From: UBA6244 sp963676875
GTDB taxonomy: Bacteria; Bacteroidota; Bacteroidia; Bacteroidales; F082
Assembly: GCA_963676875.1 (NCBI GenBank)
Contig: OY781436.1
Location: 1 to 64,000 of the forward strand
Length of the DNA stretch: 64,000 nt
Direction: 5' to 3'
Below are positions 33,908 to 43,744 of this stretch, one piece after another. Each line of letters begins with the position of its first letter. Within the stretch, counting starts at the first letter, position 1. A program made the position numbers and the translations under genes. The notes beneath the pieces are model-generated. The model ran no database searches. It had not been told where the DNA came from and was given only the letters and a program-made list of their open reading frames with translations.

Positions 33908-35167
33908 TTAACTTCCGAAGTCGTCGAAAGCTATCATTTCTTCGGGAACGCCCAGATTATCCAGCATTTTAAGCACTGCATCATTCATCATGGGAGGTCC
34001 ACACAGGTAGTATTCAATATCTTCCGGTTCGGGATGGTTTTTCAGGTAGTTATCATAAATTACCTGATGAATAAACCCCGTGTATCCGGTCCAATTGTCT
34101 TCTTTAAGAGGTTCAGAAAGAGCCACTTCAAATTTAAAATTAGGGTTTTCCTTTTCAATTTCCTCAAACTGATCCACGTAAAACAGTTCACGTTTTGAAC
34201 GACCTCCATACCAGAAAGTAGCTTTACGATCGGTATGTTTGGTTTTGTACAAATCGAAGATATGCGAACGCATGGGAGCCATTCCGGCACCACCACCGAT
34301 AAACATCATCTCACGTTCTGTTTTCTTGATGAAGAACTCACCATAAGGACCCGAAACCATTACTTTGTCGCCCGGTTTGCGTGAGAAAATAAAGGAAGAA
34401 CAAATACCCGGGTTCACGTTCATGAAGCCACCTTTTTTGCGATCCCACGGGGGTGTGGCGATACGAATGTTGAGCATCACAATATTTCCTTCGGCAGGAT
34501 GGTTGGCCATGGAGTATGCACGGTAGATGGGCTCAGGATTCTTCATTTTCAAATCCCACATTTTGAAATTATCCCATTCCTCTTTGTATTCGTCTTCAAT
34601 CACCATGTCTTTGAAGTCAACTTCACATTTGGGGACGTCAATTTGGATGTATCCGCCAGATTTGAAATCGAGGGTTTCGCCTTCGGGCAATTTCACCACA
34701 AACTCTTTAATAAATGAGGCCACATTATGATTTGATACCACTGTACATTCCCATTTCTTGATTCCAAAGATTTCTGCCGGAACGTCAATTTCCATGTCTT
34801 CACGTACTTTTACCTGACAGCCCAAACGCCAATTGGCGGCTTGCTCTTTTCTGGTAAAAAATCCTTTCTCGGTAGGTAAAATACTACCTCCCCCGGAGTT
34901 TACCTGCACTTTACACATGGCACACGTACCACCACCACCACAGGCAGAAGGTAAAAATATTTTATTGGCCGACAAAGTGGACAACAAAGTAGAACCCGGA
35001 TTAATTTCCAGTTCACGTTCGTTGTTGATGGTCAACTTAACTTTTCCTTGTGGCATCAGCTTTTTACGGGCAAATAGCAGTACCCAAACCAGCAACATAA
35101 TAATTACCAGAAAGATAGCGATACTTGCGCCTATGACCACTCCTATTCCTACTTGCAATAAAGTCAT
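33908..35167 (-). CDS. nqrF: Na+-NQR subunit F (NADH dehydrogenase, FAD and 2Fe-2S)
   Basis: 419 residues. One N-terminal TM (residues 7-32), a plant-type ferredoxin domain with cluster ligands in PSACGGGGTCAMCKV and a later Cys (WRLGCQVKV), an FAD domain with RAYSMANHP and an NADH-binding C terminus with MMFIGGGAGMAPMRSHIFD and YYLCGPPMM. It is the NADH entry point of the sodium pump. Last gene of nqrABCDEF, 21 bp after nqrE. Confidence 0.97.
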   Translation of the reverse strand: MTLLQVGIGVVIGASIAIFLVIIMLLVWVLLFARKKLMPQGKVKLTINNERELEINPGSTLLSTLSANKIFLPSACGGGGTCAMCKVQVNSGGGSILPTEKGFFTRKEQAANWRLGCQVKVREDMEIDVPAEIFGIKKWECTVVSNHNVASFIKEFVVKLPEGETLDFKSGGYIQIDVPKCEVDFKDMVIEDEYKEEWDNFKMWDLKMKNPEPIYRAYSMANHPAEGNIVMLNIRIATPPWDRKKGGFMNVNPGICSSFIFSRKPGDKVMVSGPYGEFFIKKTEREMMFIGGGAGMAPMRSHIFDLYKTKHTDRKATFWYGGRSKRELFYVDQFEEIEKENPNFKFEVALSEPLKEDNWTGYTGFIHQVIYDNYLKNHPEPEDIEYYLCGPPMMNDAVLKMLDNLGVPEEMIAFDDFGS

Positions 35168-35188
35168 TGTATATAAATTTAAATTATT

Positions 35189-35806
35189 CTATAACTTAAT
35201 TCCCAGGAAGCTCATAAAAGCAATTCCCATTAATCCGGTGATAATAAAGGTAATTCCCAATCCGCGTAAAGGGGCAGGCACATCTGAATACCTGATTTTT
35301 TCGCGAATGGCAGCTATACCCACAATGGCCAGGAACCAACCTACACCTGAGCCAAGTCCAAAGGAAGTAGCCTGTGCCAGACTTTGGTATTCTCGTTCCT
35401 GCATAAACAAAGAACCGCCAAGTATGGCACAGTTTACTGCAATCAGGGGCAAGAATATACCCAATGAAGCGTAAAGTGAGGGGGAGAACTTTTCCACGAT
35501 CATCTCAACCAATTGTACCATGGAGGCGATGATGGCAATAAAAAGAATAAAGCTTAAAAAGCTCAGGTCAACATCAGCAAAGCTGGCATCCAACCAAGCC
35601 AAAGCTCCGGCTTTAAGAATATACTCATTCAGCATATAATCCACGGGGACTGTGATACCAAGTACAAAAACTACGGCAGCACCTAAACCAACGGATGTCT
35701 TCACCGTTTTCGACACAGCCAGGTACGAACACATGCCTAAGAAATAGGCAAATACCATGTTGTCGATGAAGATGGATTTTATAAATATGTTAAAAATTTC
35801 CTGCAT
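35189..35806 (-). CDS. nqrE: Na+-NQR subunit E
   Basis: 205 residues, six hydrophobic helices. Integral membrane subunit homologous to NqrD and RnfA/E; the pair holds an iron site at the membrane centre. FIDNMVFAYFLGMCSYLAVS contains one conserved Cys, AVNCAILGGSLF the other. NqrE/NqrD type is set by position after nqrD and by FLSFILFIAIIASMVQLVEM. Confidence 0.95.
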   Translation of the reverse strand: MQEIFNIFIKSIFIDNMVFAYFLGMCSYLAVSKTVKTSVGLGAAVVFVLGITVPVDYMLNEYILKAGALAWLDASFADVDLSFLSFILFIAIIASMVQLVEMIVEKFSPSLYASLGIFLPLIAVNCAILGGSLFMQEREYQSLAQATSFGLGSGVGWFLAIVGIAAIREKIRYSDVPAPLRGLGITFIITGLMGIAFMSFLGIKL

Positions 35807-35830
35807 GTTATTGGAGTTTATTGGTTCAAC

Positions 35831-36487
35831 CTAGTTTTTTTCAATCAGATCACGCGTATAATGGCGCTGTACCCAAATGATAACGCCCACCACGATCAAA
35901 GCCATGGGAGGAAGAATCATCAGACCATTGTTTTTGTATCCCATTTCGTAGAAAGAATGAGGAATCACTTGGAGTCCGAAAACCGTACCTGAGCCCAGCA
36001 ATTCGCGTAAAAATGCGATAACAACCAAAATCAGTCCGTAGCCTAATCCATTACCGATACCATCGAGAAACGAAGGCCAGGGTTTGTTGGCCATGGCAAA
36101 GGCTTCCAAACGACCCATGATAATACAGTTGGTGATAATCAAACCAACAAATACCGACAATTGCTTGCTTACATCGTACACAAAAGCTTTCAGCACTTGG
36201 TCAACTAAAATTACCATGGTAGCAATTACAACCAATTGAACGATAATTCTGATACGAGGAGGAATTCCGTTGCGTAACACGGAGATAACCACGTTTGAAA
36301 TGGCTGTAACAAAAATAACTGAAATGGCCATAACGATGGCAGGTTCAAGTTTGGCGGTAACAGCCAAAGCAGAACAAATACCCAATACCTGAACCGTGAT
36401 GGGGTTACTAAGGTTAAGTGGGTTTTTCAGTAATTTGAGATTCTTAGGCGAGAAAAGTGGCTCGCGTTCTTTTATTTCTGCGCTCAT
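35831..36487 (-). CDS. nqrD: Na+-NQR subunit D
   Basis: 218 residues, about six TM helices. Contains PITVQVLGICSALAVT (Cys ligand) and VGLIITNCIIMGRLEAFAMA (second Cys), matching NqrD/RnfE. Separated from nqrE by 24 bp and from nqrC by 3 bp. Confidence 0.95.
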   Translation of the reverse strand: MSAEIKEREPLFSPKNLKLLKNPLNLSNPITVQVLGICSALAVTAKLEPAIVMAISVIFVTAISNVVISVLRNGIPPRIRIIVQLVVIATMVILVDQVLKAFVYDVSKQLSVFVGLIITNCIIMGRLEAFAMANKPWPSFLDGIGNGLGYGLILVVIAFLRELLGSGTVFGLQVIPHSFYEMGYKNNGLMILPPMALIVVGVIIWVQRHYTRDLIEKN

Positions 36488-36490
36488 GGA

Positions 36491-37228
36491 TTATCTGTGT
36501 TTTTGTAAATAAGGTAAATAGCTTTCCAACACGTCTTTCAACATATCGTTTACACCGTTACTGGTAATGGTTCCTCCGGAGATGGCATCAACACCATGAA
36601 TTCTTTCATTTTCAGGCAGCTTTTCAATTCCACCCTTTACTACCATAATGGAAGTAAATTTTCCTTGCTGGTCGAAAATGGTTTTGTTCACAAATTCATC
36701 CTGAAAAGCTTTGGTGGCAATTTCAGCTCCCAAACCGGGTGTTTCTCCCTTGTGATCAAAAGTTACACCAACGATGGTGTTCAAATCGCTGCTCAAGGCA
36801 ATATTTCCCCAAATGGGACCCCACAAACCAACACCTCTCACGGGAATTACATATAGGTCTTGACCATTTTTCTTAATCACGTAAAGGGGAAGTTCAAAAG
36901 GTTTGCCTTGCGATTTTTTATACAATTCAGCTTTCATGTCGATATTAAAAGCTTTGGCATCTTCTTTTTTGTCTTTGGTGTAAGTTTCTACCACATCACC
37001 GTCCTGGTTGATCACGATTTCTTCCGTAACATACTCATTAAATAATTTAATGGCGTTATCGGCAGTTACATCAGGTATTTGCGCCGAAGCCAAAATCCCT
37101 CCCATTTTATCGATTGCCACATTGCGCTCCTGAAAAGGCTTGAGGAGCATGGCGGCAGTGGATAGCAGCGCTGCGGCAACAATAACCATGATGCCTGCGT
37201 ATCTGAATATATATCCGTTACTATACAT
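36491..37228 (-). CDS. nqrC: Na+-NQR subunit C (covalent FMN)
   Basis: 245 residues. One N-terminal TM and a periplasmic FMN-binding domain with GLWGPIWGNIALS and the FMN-attachment motif SGGTITSNGV, in which the Thr is the residue modified by ApbE. LDTNT-like segments are as in other NqrC. Middle of the operon. Confidence 0.97.
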   Translation of the reverse strand: MYSNGYIFRYAGIMVIVAAALLSTAAMLLKPFQERNVAIDKMGGILASAQIPDVTADNAIKLFNEYVTEEIVINQDGDVVETYTKDKKEDAKAFNIDMKAELYKKSQGKPFELPLYVIKKNGQDLYVIPVRGVGLWGPIWGNIALSSDLNTIVGVTFDHKGETPGLGAEIATKAFQDEFVNKTIFDQQGKFTSIMVVKGGIEKLPENERIHGVDAISGGTITSNGVNDMLKDVLESYLPYLQKHR

Positions 37229-37242
37229 TTTCTTAAATCTTT

Positions 37243-38394
37243 TTATGAATTGGTAACTAAGGCTTTCATACGTTTGAGCCGCTTCTTGATATTGGATTCA
37301 ACCACGTAATGGTCGATGAGCGGAGCAAACACATTCATTAACAGAATGGCCAGCATTACACCTTCAGGGTAAGCCGGGTTGAATACGCGGATGAGAATGG
37401 CGATGACCCCAATGAGGAACCCATAGATGTACATACCTTTGGTGGTTTGGGTGGCAGTTACCGGGTCGGTTGCCATAAAAACAGCACCAAAAGCAAATCC
37501 CCCCATAAGCAGGTGATAATAAAATGGTAGTTCCATGTACTCATTGGCACCCCAAAGATTGAACAACAATCCCATAACGATACCTCCCACAAACACACTA
37601 ATCATAATGCGCCAGTTGCCGATACCCGTGGCCAACAAAATCACTGCTCCAATGAGAATCATCAACACAGAGGTCTCTCCATTAGATCCCGGGATAAAGC
37701 CCATGAACATATCATGAGGGCTTGGTATGGCGTCAAAGTTACCTACCAAAGCATTTCCCAGTGGGGTCGCTCCTGAAAAGCCATCGAGTTTATCGGCTAT
37801 CCAAACCTTGTCGCCCGACATGTCGCCCGGATAGGCAAAAAACAAAAAGGCTCGGGCAGTAAGCGCCGGATTTACGATATTCATTCCTGTGCCACCAAAT
37901 ACTTCCTTTCCGAAGACAACGGCAAACGCCACTGCAATGGCTACCTGCCACAATGGGGTTTCGGGCGGAACAATCATGGGAATAAGTAAACCGGAAACAA
38001 AAAATCCTTCGTTTACTTCATGCCCTTTTATTTGGGCAAAAACGATTTCTATTCCCAAGCCCACCGCATAAGATACAATGATGATGGGTAGCATTTTCAG
38101 AAATCCGTAAAGGAATTCTGAAACAAAACCCGGATCTTGGCCGTAGGAGGAAAAATGTTGAAACCCGATATTCCACATACCGAACAACAAAGCCGGAATC
38201 AATGAAATAAATACCACGATCATGGTACGTTTCATATCAATGGCATCGCGGATATGTGCACCGGAAAAGGTTACCTTATCGGGAACAAACAGCAAGGTTT
38301 CAATGGAATCGAATGTAGAATGAAATTTTTGAAATTTGCCGCCCTTTTCAAAGTGGGGTTTCTGTTTATCTAATAGTTTTCTAAGCGCTTTCAT
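37243..38394 (-). CDS. nqrB: Na+-NQR subunit B (covalent FMN, riboflavin)
   Basis: 383 residues, around ten TM helices. Contains FGGTGMNIVNPALTARAFLF, the FMN motif SGATPLG (Thr modified by ApbE) and ATDPVTATQTTKGMYIYG. It is the main Na+-translocating subunit with RnfD-like fold. 14 bp separate it from nqrC and 25 bp from nqrA. Confidence 0.97.
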   Translation of the reverse strand: MKALRKLLDKQKPHFEKGGKFQKFHSTFDSIETLLFVPDKVTFSGAHIRDAIDMKRTMIVVFISLIPALLFGMWNIGFQHFSSYGQDPGFVSEFLYGFLKMLPIIIVSYAVGLGIEIVFAQIKGHEVNEGFFVSGLLIPMIVPPETPLWQVAIAVAFAVVFGKEVFGGTGMNIVNPALTARAFLFFAYPGDMSGDKVWIADKLDGFSGATPLGNALVGNFDAIPSPHDMFMGFIPGSNGETSVLMILIGAVILLATGIGNWRIMISVFVGGIVMGLLFNLWGANEYMELPFYYHLLMGGFAFGAVFMATDPVTATQTTKGMYIYGFLIGVIAILIRVFNPAYPEGVMLAILLMNVFAPLIDHYVVESNIKKRLKRMKALVTNS

Positions 38395-38419
38395 GCAATA
38401 TATACTGATTAACTTAAAT

Positions 38420-39769
38420 TTAACTCATTTCCTGACGCATCAGCTCCAGGCCTTTGCGAACAATTGTTTGCATTTCTGTTTTTGAAGTGTCAATTACTTC
38501 GCACAATGCAAAATCTTCTGCGTCCACTTCATATATTCCTAAATTTTCCATGGCGTCGATATCTTCAACCATGATGGCCTTCAAAAGTGTCATGGGGTAA
38601 ATATCAAAGGGGAATACTTGCTCATATTTCCCGGTCATCACCAGCGAGCGGTGTCCGCCGTGCAAGTTGGTATCGAGACGATATTTCCGGTTGGGAAACA
38701 TCCATGAAAGGAAGGTCTTTGAGAAACTAAACTTATTAAAGCCGGGAAGCAACCAGCCGAAAAATTCAGCATAATCGCCTTCGGGAATAACCGTTACCAG
38801 AGATTGGTAGAATCCAACAAAGCCATCTTTTTCAATTTTCTCGCCCGTAAGAACGTTTCCACTGATAAAACGGTTATTGCCTTCGGTTACATTACCAGCA
38901 ACTATCTGGTCGATGCATGCACCCAATTTCGTTTTGTAATATTTAGGTTTTAACACCTCCGATCCGGCAAGGGCAATAATACGATCAAAATCAGGCTTTC
39001 CGGTAAGAAAGAAATTTCCGATGGAAATAACGTCCTGCGGATACAGATACCAAATGATATCGCCCTTGTTCATGGGACTGATGCGGCTCACCTGAACACT
39101 CACGTTGCCGGCAGGATGTGGTCCACTAAACGAGTTAATCTGAACACCCTTGGAGTTCAAAAACACTTTGGAAGTGGTATTTTTTGCGTCAACATTTAAA
39201 TGAACAGTACCTTCGGTTAGTTTGGTTAAAGCATCCAAACCGGCTTGAAAAGCATCTCCCTGCCCGTGTACGATTAAATCGAAATCGGGAGCTAATGGAG
39301 ACGTATCAAATGCCGGAATAATGATGGCTTTCGGCTTGTCCGCCGGATTGGCAATGGTCGCATACGGTCGCTGCCTGATCATTGGCCAAATACCGCTTTT
39401 TAGCAGATGCTCAACAATTTCCTCACGTTTTAACTTCTCCGGGGGATTGGTTTTGAAAACCACCGACTCGTTGAGACTGTCAGCCTCAACCACAACCTCA
39501 AGCAACTTCCTTTTTGCCCCACGCTTTAAAGTGGTTACTTTTCCACTTACGGGAGAGGTAAATATCAAGTTATTACGATTTTTATCATAAAATAATGGGT
39601 CTCCGGCTTTTACTATATCGCCTTCTGCCACCATCATTTTCGGAAAAACACCTATGAAATCCGTTGGTTTTATCGCAAACCGTTTTGCATGATAATCAAC
39701 AATGGTTTTTTCTGAATCACCTAACAACTTAATATCCAGACCTTTCTTAATAAGATAACTAGTTGACAT
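38420..39769 (-). CDS. nqrA: Na+-NQR subunit A
   Basis: 449 residues, soluble peripheral subunit that helps bind quinone. N-terminal GLDIKLLGDSEK, FAIKPTDFIGVFPKMMVAEG, RPYATIANP, SFSGPHPAGNVSVQ and QDVISIGNFFLTG are typical. First gene of the operon. The 135-bp divergent gap to the plug gene (39770-39904) is AT-rich and must hold both promoters; no exact TAnnTTTG stands out. Confidence 0.96.
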   Translation of the reverse strand: MSTSYLIKKGLDIKLLGDSEKTIVDYHAKRFAIKPTDFIGVFPKMMVAEGDIVKAGDPLFYDKNRNNLIFTSPVSGKVTTLKRGAKRKLLEVVVEADSLNESVVFKTNPPEKLKREEIVEHLLKSGIWPMIRQRPYATIANPADKPKAIIIPAFDTSPLAPDFDLIVHGQGDAFQAGLDALTKLTEGTVHLNVDAKNTTSKVFLNSKGVQINSFSGPHPAGNVSVQVSRISPMNKGDIIWYLYPQDVISIGNFFLTGKPDFDRIIALAGSEVLKPKYYKTKLGACIDQIVAGNVTEGNNRFISGNVLTGEKIEKDGFVGFYQSLVTVIPEGDYAEFFGWLLPGFNKFSFSKTFLSWMFPNRKYRLDTNLHGGHRSLVMTGKYEQVFPFDIYPMTLLKAIMVEDIDAMENLGIYEVDAEDFALCEVIDTSKTEMQTIVRKGLELMRQEMS

Positions 39770-39904
39770 ATATAAATAGATTCATGTATTAATTGGCCTG
39801 CAATTTAGATAATAATCCTGTTTTATTTAGAAATCGTTCACAAATAATAGCTATTTTTACTAACTCTAAATAATTGAGGTATTAACCAAAATAATTATGA
39901 ACTT

Positions 39905-41206
39905 ATGCTTAAAATCAAAGGTATATTGAGGTTTTTCTTTTCGGTGATTATCGGAGTAACAATCATGTCAGCTCACACTTTTGCCCAACAAATTGAAAAC
40001 GCCGACCTTGTTTACGATCAAAACATTCAAACTGTATTGCTTTACAAAGGTGGCGACCAGCTTTCGGCGCCAATTATTCGTTTGGGAACAAACGATAGGT
40101 TAAATTTGTCGTTCGACGACCTGAGCAGCGAGTCGTATTTGTTTAAATACACCTTTGTTCATTGCACCAGCGATTGGCAAACCTCCGATCTTAACCCAAT
40201 GGATTATCTGGATGGGTTTATGGAAGCTGACATTACCCATTACGAATTCTCGCTTAATGCCATTCCACCTTATATTCATTATGGGGTAAGCTTTCCCAAT
40301 CGGGATATCAATATTAAACTTTCGGGAAACTATATATTAAAGGTGTATGTAGATAATGCTGACGATGAAAACGTGCTTTTTACACGCAGGTTTTATGTTG
40401 TTGAACCATTGGTAAAAATGGCGGTAAACATACCCTACTACCCTAAAAATCTGGAATTTGTCAGAAAGAAGCAACAAATCAACCTCACCCTCGAAACACC
40501 AGACTTGTTTAATGCCGAACCTTCCCAACGAATTACCGTAAACATCATGCAAAATGGCAGGTTCGATAACATGAAAACCAACCTGAGACCCACCTCCATC
40601 ATGATGAACCAACTAAATTTCGATTATACCGACGGCATTGTCTTCGATGGCGGAAATCAATTTCGTAATTTTGACATCAAAAGCTATTATTATCAATCCA
40701 TGTACATCCGCGAAATTATCAACGATCCCAATGGATATGATGTTATTTTGCACACAACCGCTCCACGCCCCAACAAGCCCTACAGCCTGATAGAAGATAT
40801 CAATGGAAGAAAACTTATTCAAGCGCGTGAAGGTCAAAATACCAATACCGAAGGTGAATATGCTTGGGTGGAATTCTGGCTCAAGCAACCACGACTGAAA
40901 GATGCAGATATATACATACTAGGTGCCCTCAACAACTGGCAACTCAACGAAAAAGGAAAAATGCGATTCGACAGTAGGTTGAACATGTATCATGGTCGGC
41001 TATTCTTAAAACAAGGATACTACGACTATCTGTACGCCGTCGTTCCCAAAGGAAGTTCCGAAGGCGACGTAACCATCATCGAAGGCGACCATTGGGAAAC
41101 CAACAACCAATACAGCGTTTTCGTGTATTACCGCGAAAAAGTTCCCGAGTACGACCGACTGGTGGGATATATGCAATTCAACTCTTTCGATGTGAGAACC
41201 GAATAG
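39905..41206 (+). CDS. Type IX secretion system plug protein (DUF5103)
   Basis: 433 residues with a signal peptide ending HTFAQ. The sequence NADLVYDQNIQTVLLYKGGD, LNLSFDDLSSESYLFKYTFV and HCTSDWQTSDLNPMDYLDGF is the DUF5103 family, whose Flavobacterium member is the 'Plug' that closes the SprA outer-membrane channel of the T9SS when idle. C-terminal half has EYAWVEFWL, LGALNNWQLN and YVLY-like strands resembling carbohydrate-module folds. Divergent from nqrA. Several T9SS-signal proteins in this window (CotH, pentaheme cytochrome) would use this system. Confidence 0.88.
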   Translation: MLKIKGILRFFFSVIIGVTIMSAHTFAQQIENADLVYDQNIQTVLLYKGGDQLSAPIIRLGTNDRLNLSFDDLSSESYLFKYTFVHCTSDWQTSDLNPMDYLDGFMEADITHYEFSLNAIPPYIHYGVSFPNRDINIKLSGNYILKVYVDNADDENVLFTRRFYVVEPLVKMAVNIPYYPKNLEFVRKKQQINLTLETPDLFNAEPSQRITVNIMQNGRFDNMKTNLRPTSIMMNQLNFDYTDGIVFDGGNQFRNFDIKSYYYQSMYIREIINDPNGYDVILHTTAPRPNKPYSLIEDINGRKLIQAREGQNTNTEGEYAWVEFWLKQPRLKDADIYILGALNNWQLNEKGKMRFDSRLNMYHGRLFLKQGYYDYLYAVVPKGSSEGDVTIIEGDHWETNNQYSVFVYYREKVPEYDRLVGYMQFNSFDVRTE

Positions 41207-41329
41207 GTTTCATTTTGGGAAAAAACAACAATAAAATTACCGATAAGTCACTGTATTTATGCAATATGTATAAGGTGGCAGAATATTTGATTACTTATTT
41301 TAAAATTGAAACTATTAAAATTTAGCCCT

Positions 41330-43357
41330 ATGAAATACATTAAATCCATTTTACCGATCATTGGGTTGCTCATGTTGGTATCTGCATGCAATACCAACAA
41401 AGACAACCCCGTAGATGAGCCCAAGGGTATGAATGATTTGATTATCGCCGACAATTTTGATTGGTCAACTTCCCGGGAAGCCACCTTTCAGGTAAAAGCC
41501 TTCGACAACATCAACCAGCCTATCTCGGGAGCCAAAATTAATATTTACACCAAGGATCCTCAAGAAGACGGAAAACTCATCGTTGGTGGTGTTACCAACT
41601 CCAATGGCGACTATACAGTTGATTATGAGGTGCCTGCATACTACGACAGCTTGTTCGTAACCTGTGATTATGTAGGATTGCCCACACCCGGAATGGTGGC
41701 TTTGAATCAAAATGGATTTAGTATCACACTGGGTGGTGTACAAACCAACCCCCAATTTAAATCGACAGTTAACCTAAAGATGTTGAATACTGATTTTGGA
41801 TATTTGGGAGGATATAATTCAGCAGGTGTTCCTGATTATCTGGAACCTGAAAACGATGTAATTACCCAGGATTTGCTCAACGACATCAACAACACCCTTC
41901 CCGAACAGGAACCGTTGACGGAATCGCATCCCGAGTATCTTCTCCCGGAATGGGACTATAATATGAGGTTGATTGAAGATTGTGATGTGTGGATCACTTT
42001 TGTTCATGAAGGAGCAGGCTACAAAAACGTACTTGGGTTTTACACTTATCCATCAGATGAGGTACCCCAAACACCTGATGATATTGATGAAATTACCATC
42101 ATTTATCCCAATGTAAGTTATGAAGGATCCGGTGGTGGACTCTACTCCGGAAACAAGGTATATATTGGTCAGTTTGAAGCCGGCAACACCATTAGTTTTG
42201 CTCTGATGGCAAATGGATGGCAAAATGGACAGGTAACAGATGGATATTGGATTGTTTATTCCAATCCCAATCTGAACCCTGAGTCAGATCCAAACCTTCG
42301 TCAACATACCGTGCTGCTAAACGACAACGGGCGTAATTTACTTCTTTTAGGTATCGAAGATATTTTGAGAGACCGATCCGGTTGCGACCACGATTTTAAC
42401 GACGCTATTTTCTATGTAACCGCCAATCCTATTGAGGCCATCGATCAAAGTCAATTTCCTAACATCGACTACACAGGACAGGATACAGATGCAGATGGTG
42501 TTCCGGATAATGTGGACAACTATCCCAACGACCCCTTTAAAGCTTTTGATAATTACTTTTTTAACCAAGGCAGTTATGGTACGTTGGCCTTTGAAGATTT
42601 GTGGCCTTCAAAAGGAGACTACGACTTTAATGATGCCGTAATCGACTACAATTTTAACCAGATAACCAATGCCGACAACGACATGGTAGAAATTGAGGCT
42701 GAATTTATACTGCGTGCCCATGGAGCTTTCTTCCATAATGGTTTTGGATTCCAGTTGCCATTCGACAAAGCACTTGTGGCAGGAGTTACGGGCGACCTGC
42801 GTGTAACAGGTAACATAGTAACACTTGACGACAAAAATCTTGAAGCAGGGCAAACCCTTCCTGTTGTCATGTTATGGGAAGATGCGTACGACGTACTTCC
42901 TCAAGAAGGCGGTGGCATTGGTGTGAATACCGATCCTGATTTTCCTTTTGTGATTCCCGACACACTGCGCATCACCATCACACTCACCGACCCGATTGGA
43001 CTTGCCAGCTCAGGAATACCCCCATACAATCCATTCATTTTCGTCAACGGACAGCGTGATGTGGAAGTGCATTTGGTGGACAAAGCTCCTACCGACTTGG
43101 CTTCTCCAAACTTATTTGGCACCGAAGCTGACGACAGCAATCCGGCAACGGGCAGGTATTACCGCACCCAAAACAACTTGCCTTGGGCCATCAACATCAT
43201 TGAAAGTTTGGATTATCCGATCGAAAAGGTGGACATCACCTCTGCTTACCTGCATTTTGGAGAATGGGCAGAAAGCAATGGCGTCTTGTTCAACGATTGG
43301 TATCTGGACGAAACCGGTTATAGAAACCCGGAAAACATCTACCAAATTCCCGAATAG
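41330..43357 (+). CDS. LruC-domain lipoprotein with Ca2+-type repeat
   Basis: 675 residues from ATG 41330. Lipobox LMLVSAC at residues 16-22. After a carboxypeptidase-regulatory-like Ig segment (QPISGAKINIYTKDP), a DUF4114-type part has CDHDFNDAIFYVTANP; a TSP3-like acidic loop DTDADGVPDNVDNYPNDP follows; the C-terminal half is an LruC/DUF4842 domain (LAFEDLWPSKGDYDFNDAVI ... RAHGAFFHNGFGFQLP ... HFGEWAESNG). These proteins are envelope-associated in Bacteroidetes and Leptospira; function unknown. Ends with a terminator at 43386-43424. Confidence 0.85.
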   Translation: MKYIKSILPIIGLLMLVSACNTNKDNPVDEPKGMNDLIIADNFDWSTSREATFQVKAFDNINQPISGAKINIYTKDPQEDGKLIVGGVTNSNGDYTVDYEVPAYYDSLFVTCDYVGLPTPGMVALNQNGFSITLGGVQTNPQFKSTVNLKMLNTDFGYLGGYNSAGVPDYLEPENDVITQDLLNDINNTLPEQEPLTESHPEYLLPEWDYNMRLIEDCDVWITFVHEGAGYKNVLGFYTYPSDEVPQTPDDIDEITIIYPNVSYEGSGGGLYSGNKVYIGQFEAGNTISFALMANGWQNGQVTDGYWIVYSNPNLNPESDPNLRQHTVLLNDNGRNLLLLGIEDILRDRSGCDHDFNDAIFYVTANPIEAIDQSQFPNIDYTGQDTDADGVPDNVDNYPNDPFKAFDNYFFNQGSYGTLAFEDLWPSKGDYDFNDAVIDYNFNQITNADNDMVEIEAEFILRAHGAFFHNGFGFQLPFDKALVAGVTGDLRVTGNIVTLDDKNLEAGQTLPVVMLWEDAYDVLPQEGGGIGVNTDPDFPFVIPDTLRITITLTDPIGLASSGIPPYNPFIFVNGQRDVEVHLVDKAPTDLASPNLFGTEADDSNPATGRYYRTQNNLPWAINIIESLDYPIEKVDITSAYLHFGEWAESNGVLFNDWYLDETGYRNPENIYQIPE

Positions 43358-43385
43358 ATTTTTAGTTTTATTTATATTCCGACAG

Positions 43386-43424
43386 AAAGTCCTCTTGTTA
43401 TTGATTAGCAAGGGGGCTTTTATT
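43386..43424 (+). terminator. Intrinsic terminator after the LruC gene
   Basis: AAAGTCCTCTTG (43386-43397) pairs with CAAGGGGGCTTT (43409-43420) through 12 positions including two G-T wobbles, followed by TATTTT. Confidence 0.75.
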
Positions 43425-43429
43425 TTGAG

Positions 43430-43744
43430 GCAAAATCTTTGTATTCATCAACAATCACTGTTCCTTTTGTCTTAACCGGATTTATGGAATTGCAGGACAG
43501 ACAGGATGATGGATGGTTTTGCCGGTTAGCTATTGACTGTTGGCTCATTGTCACAGTTCGTAACCTTTTCACCCTTAAGCCGTTTCTTCAACCATTAATT
43601 TCCTATGGAAAAAATAACATCCCTTAATTTTTTATAGACAGGATGCCCGCCCGGCAATGGTTTCTTTGTTCACTGTTCATCGTGCATCACGCACTGTTCA
43701 CCCGGTCACTTCGCTCCTCTGTCCCCTTGTCACCTCAAACTGTC
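43430..43744. other. Non-coding gap with a degenerate low-complexity tract
   Basis: No gene supported. From about 43660 to 43735 the plus strand is a C/T-rich simple-sequence stretch (GTTCACTGTTCATCGTGCAT ... CTGTCCCCTTGTCACCTC) whose end shares CTGTCCCCTTGTC with the octamer array at 2276-2400. Open frames through it are compositional. Confidence 0.55.
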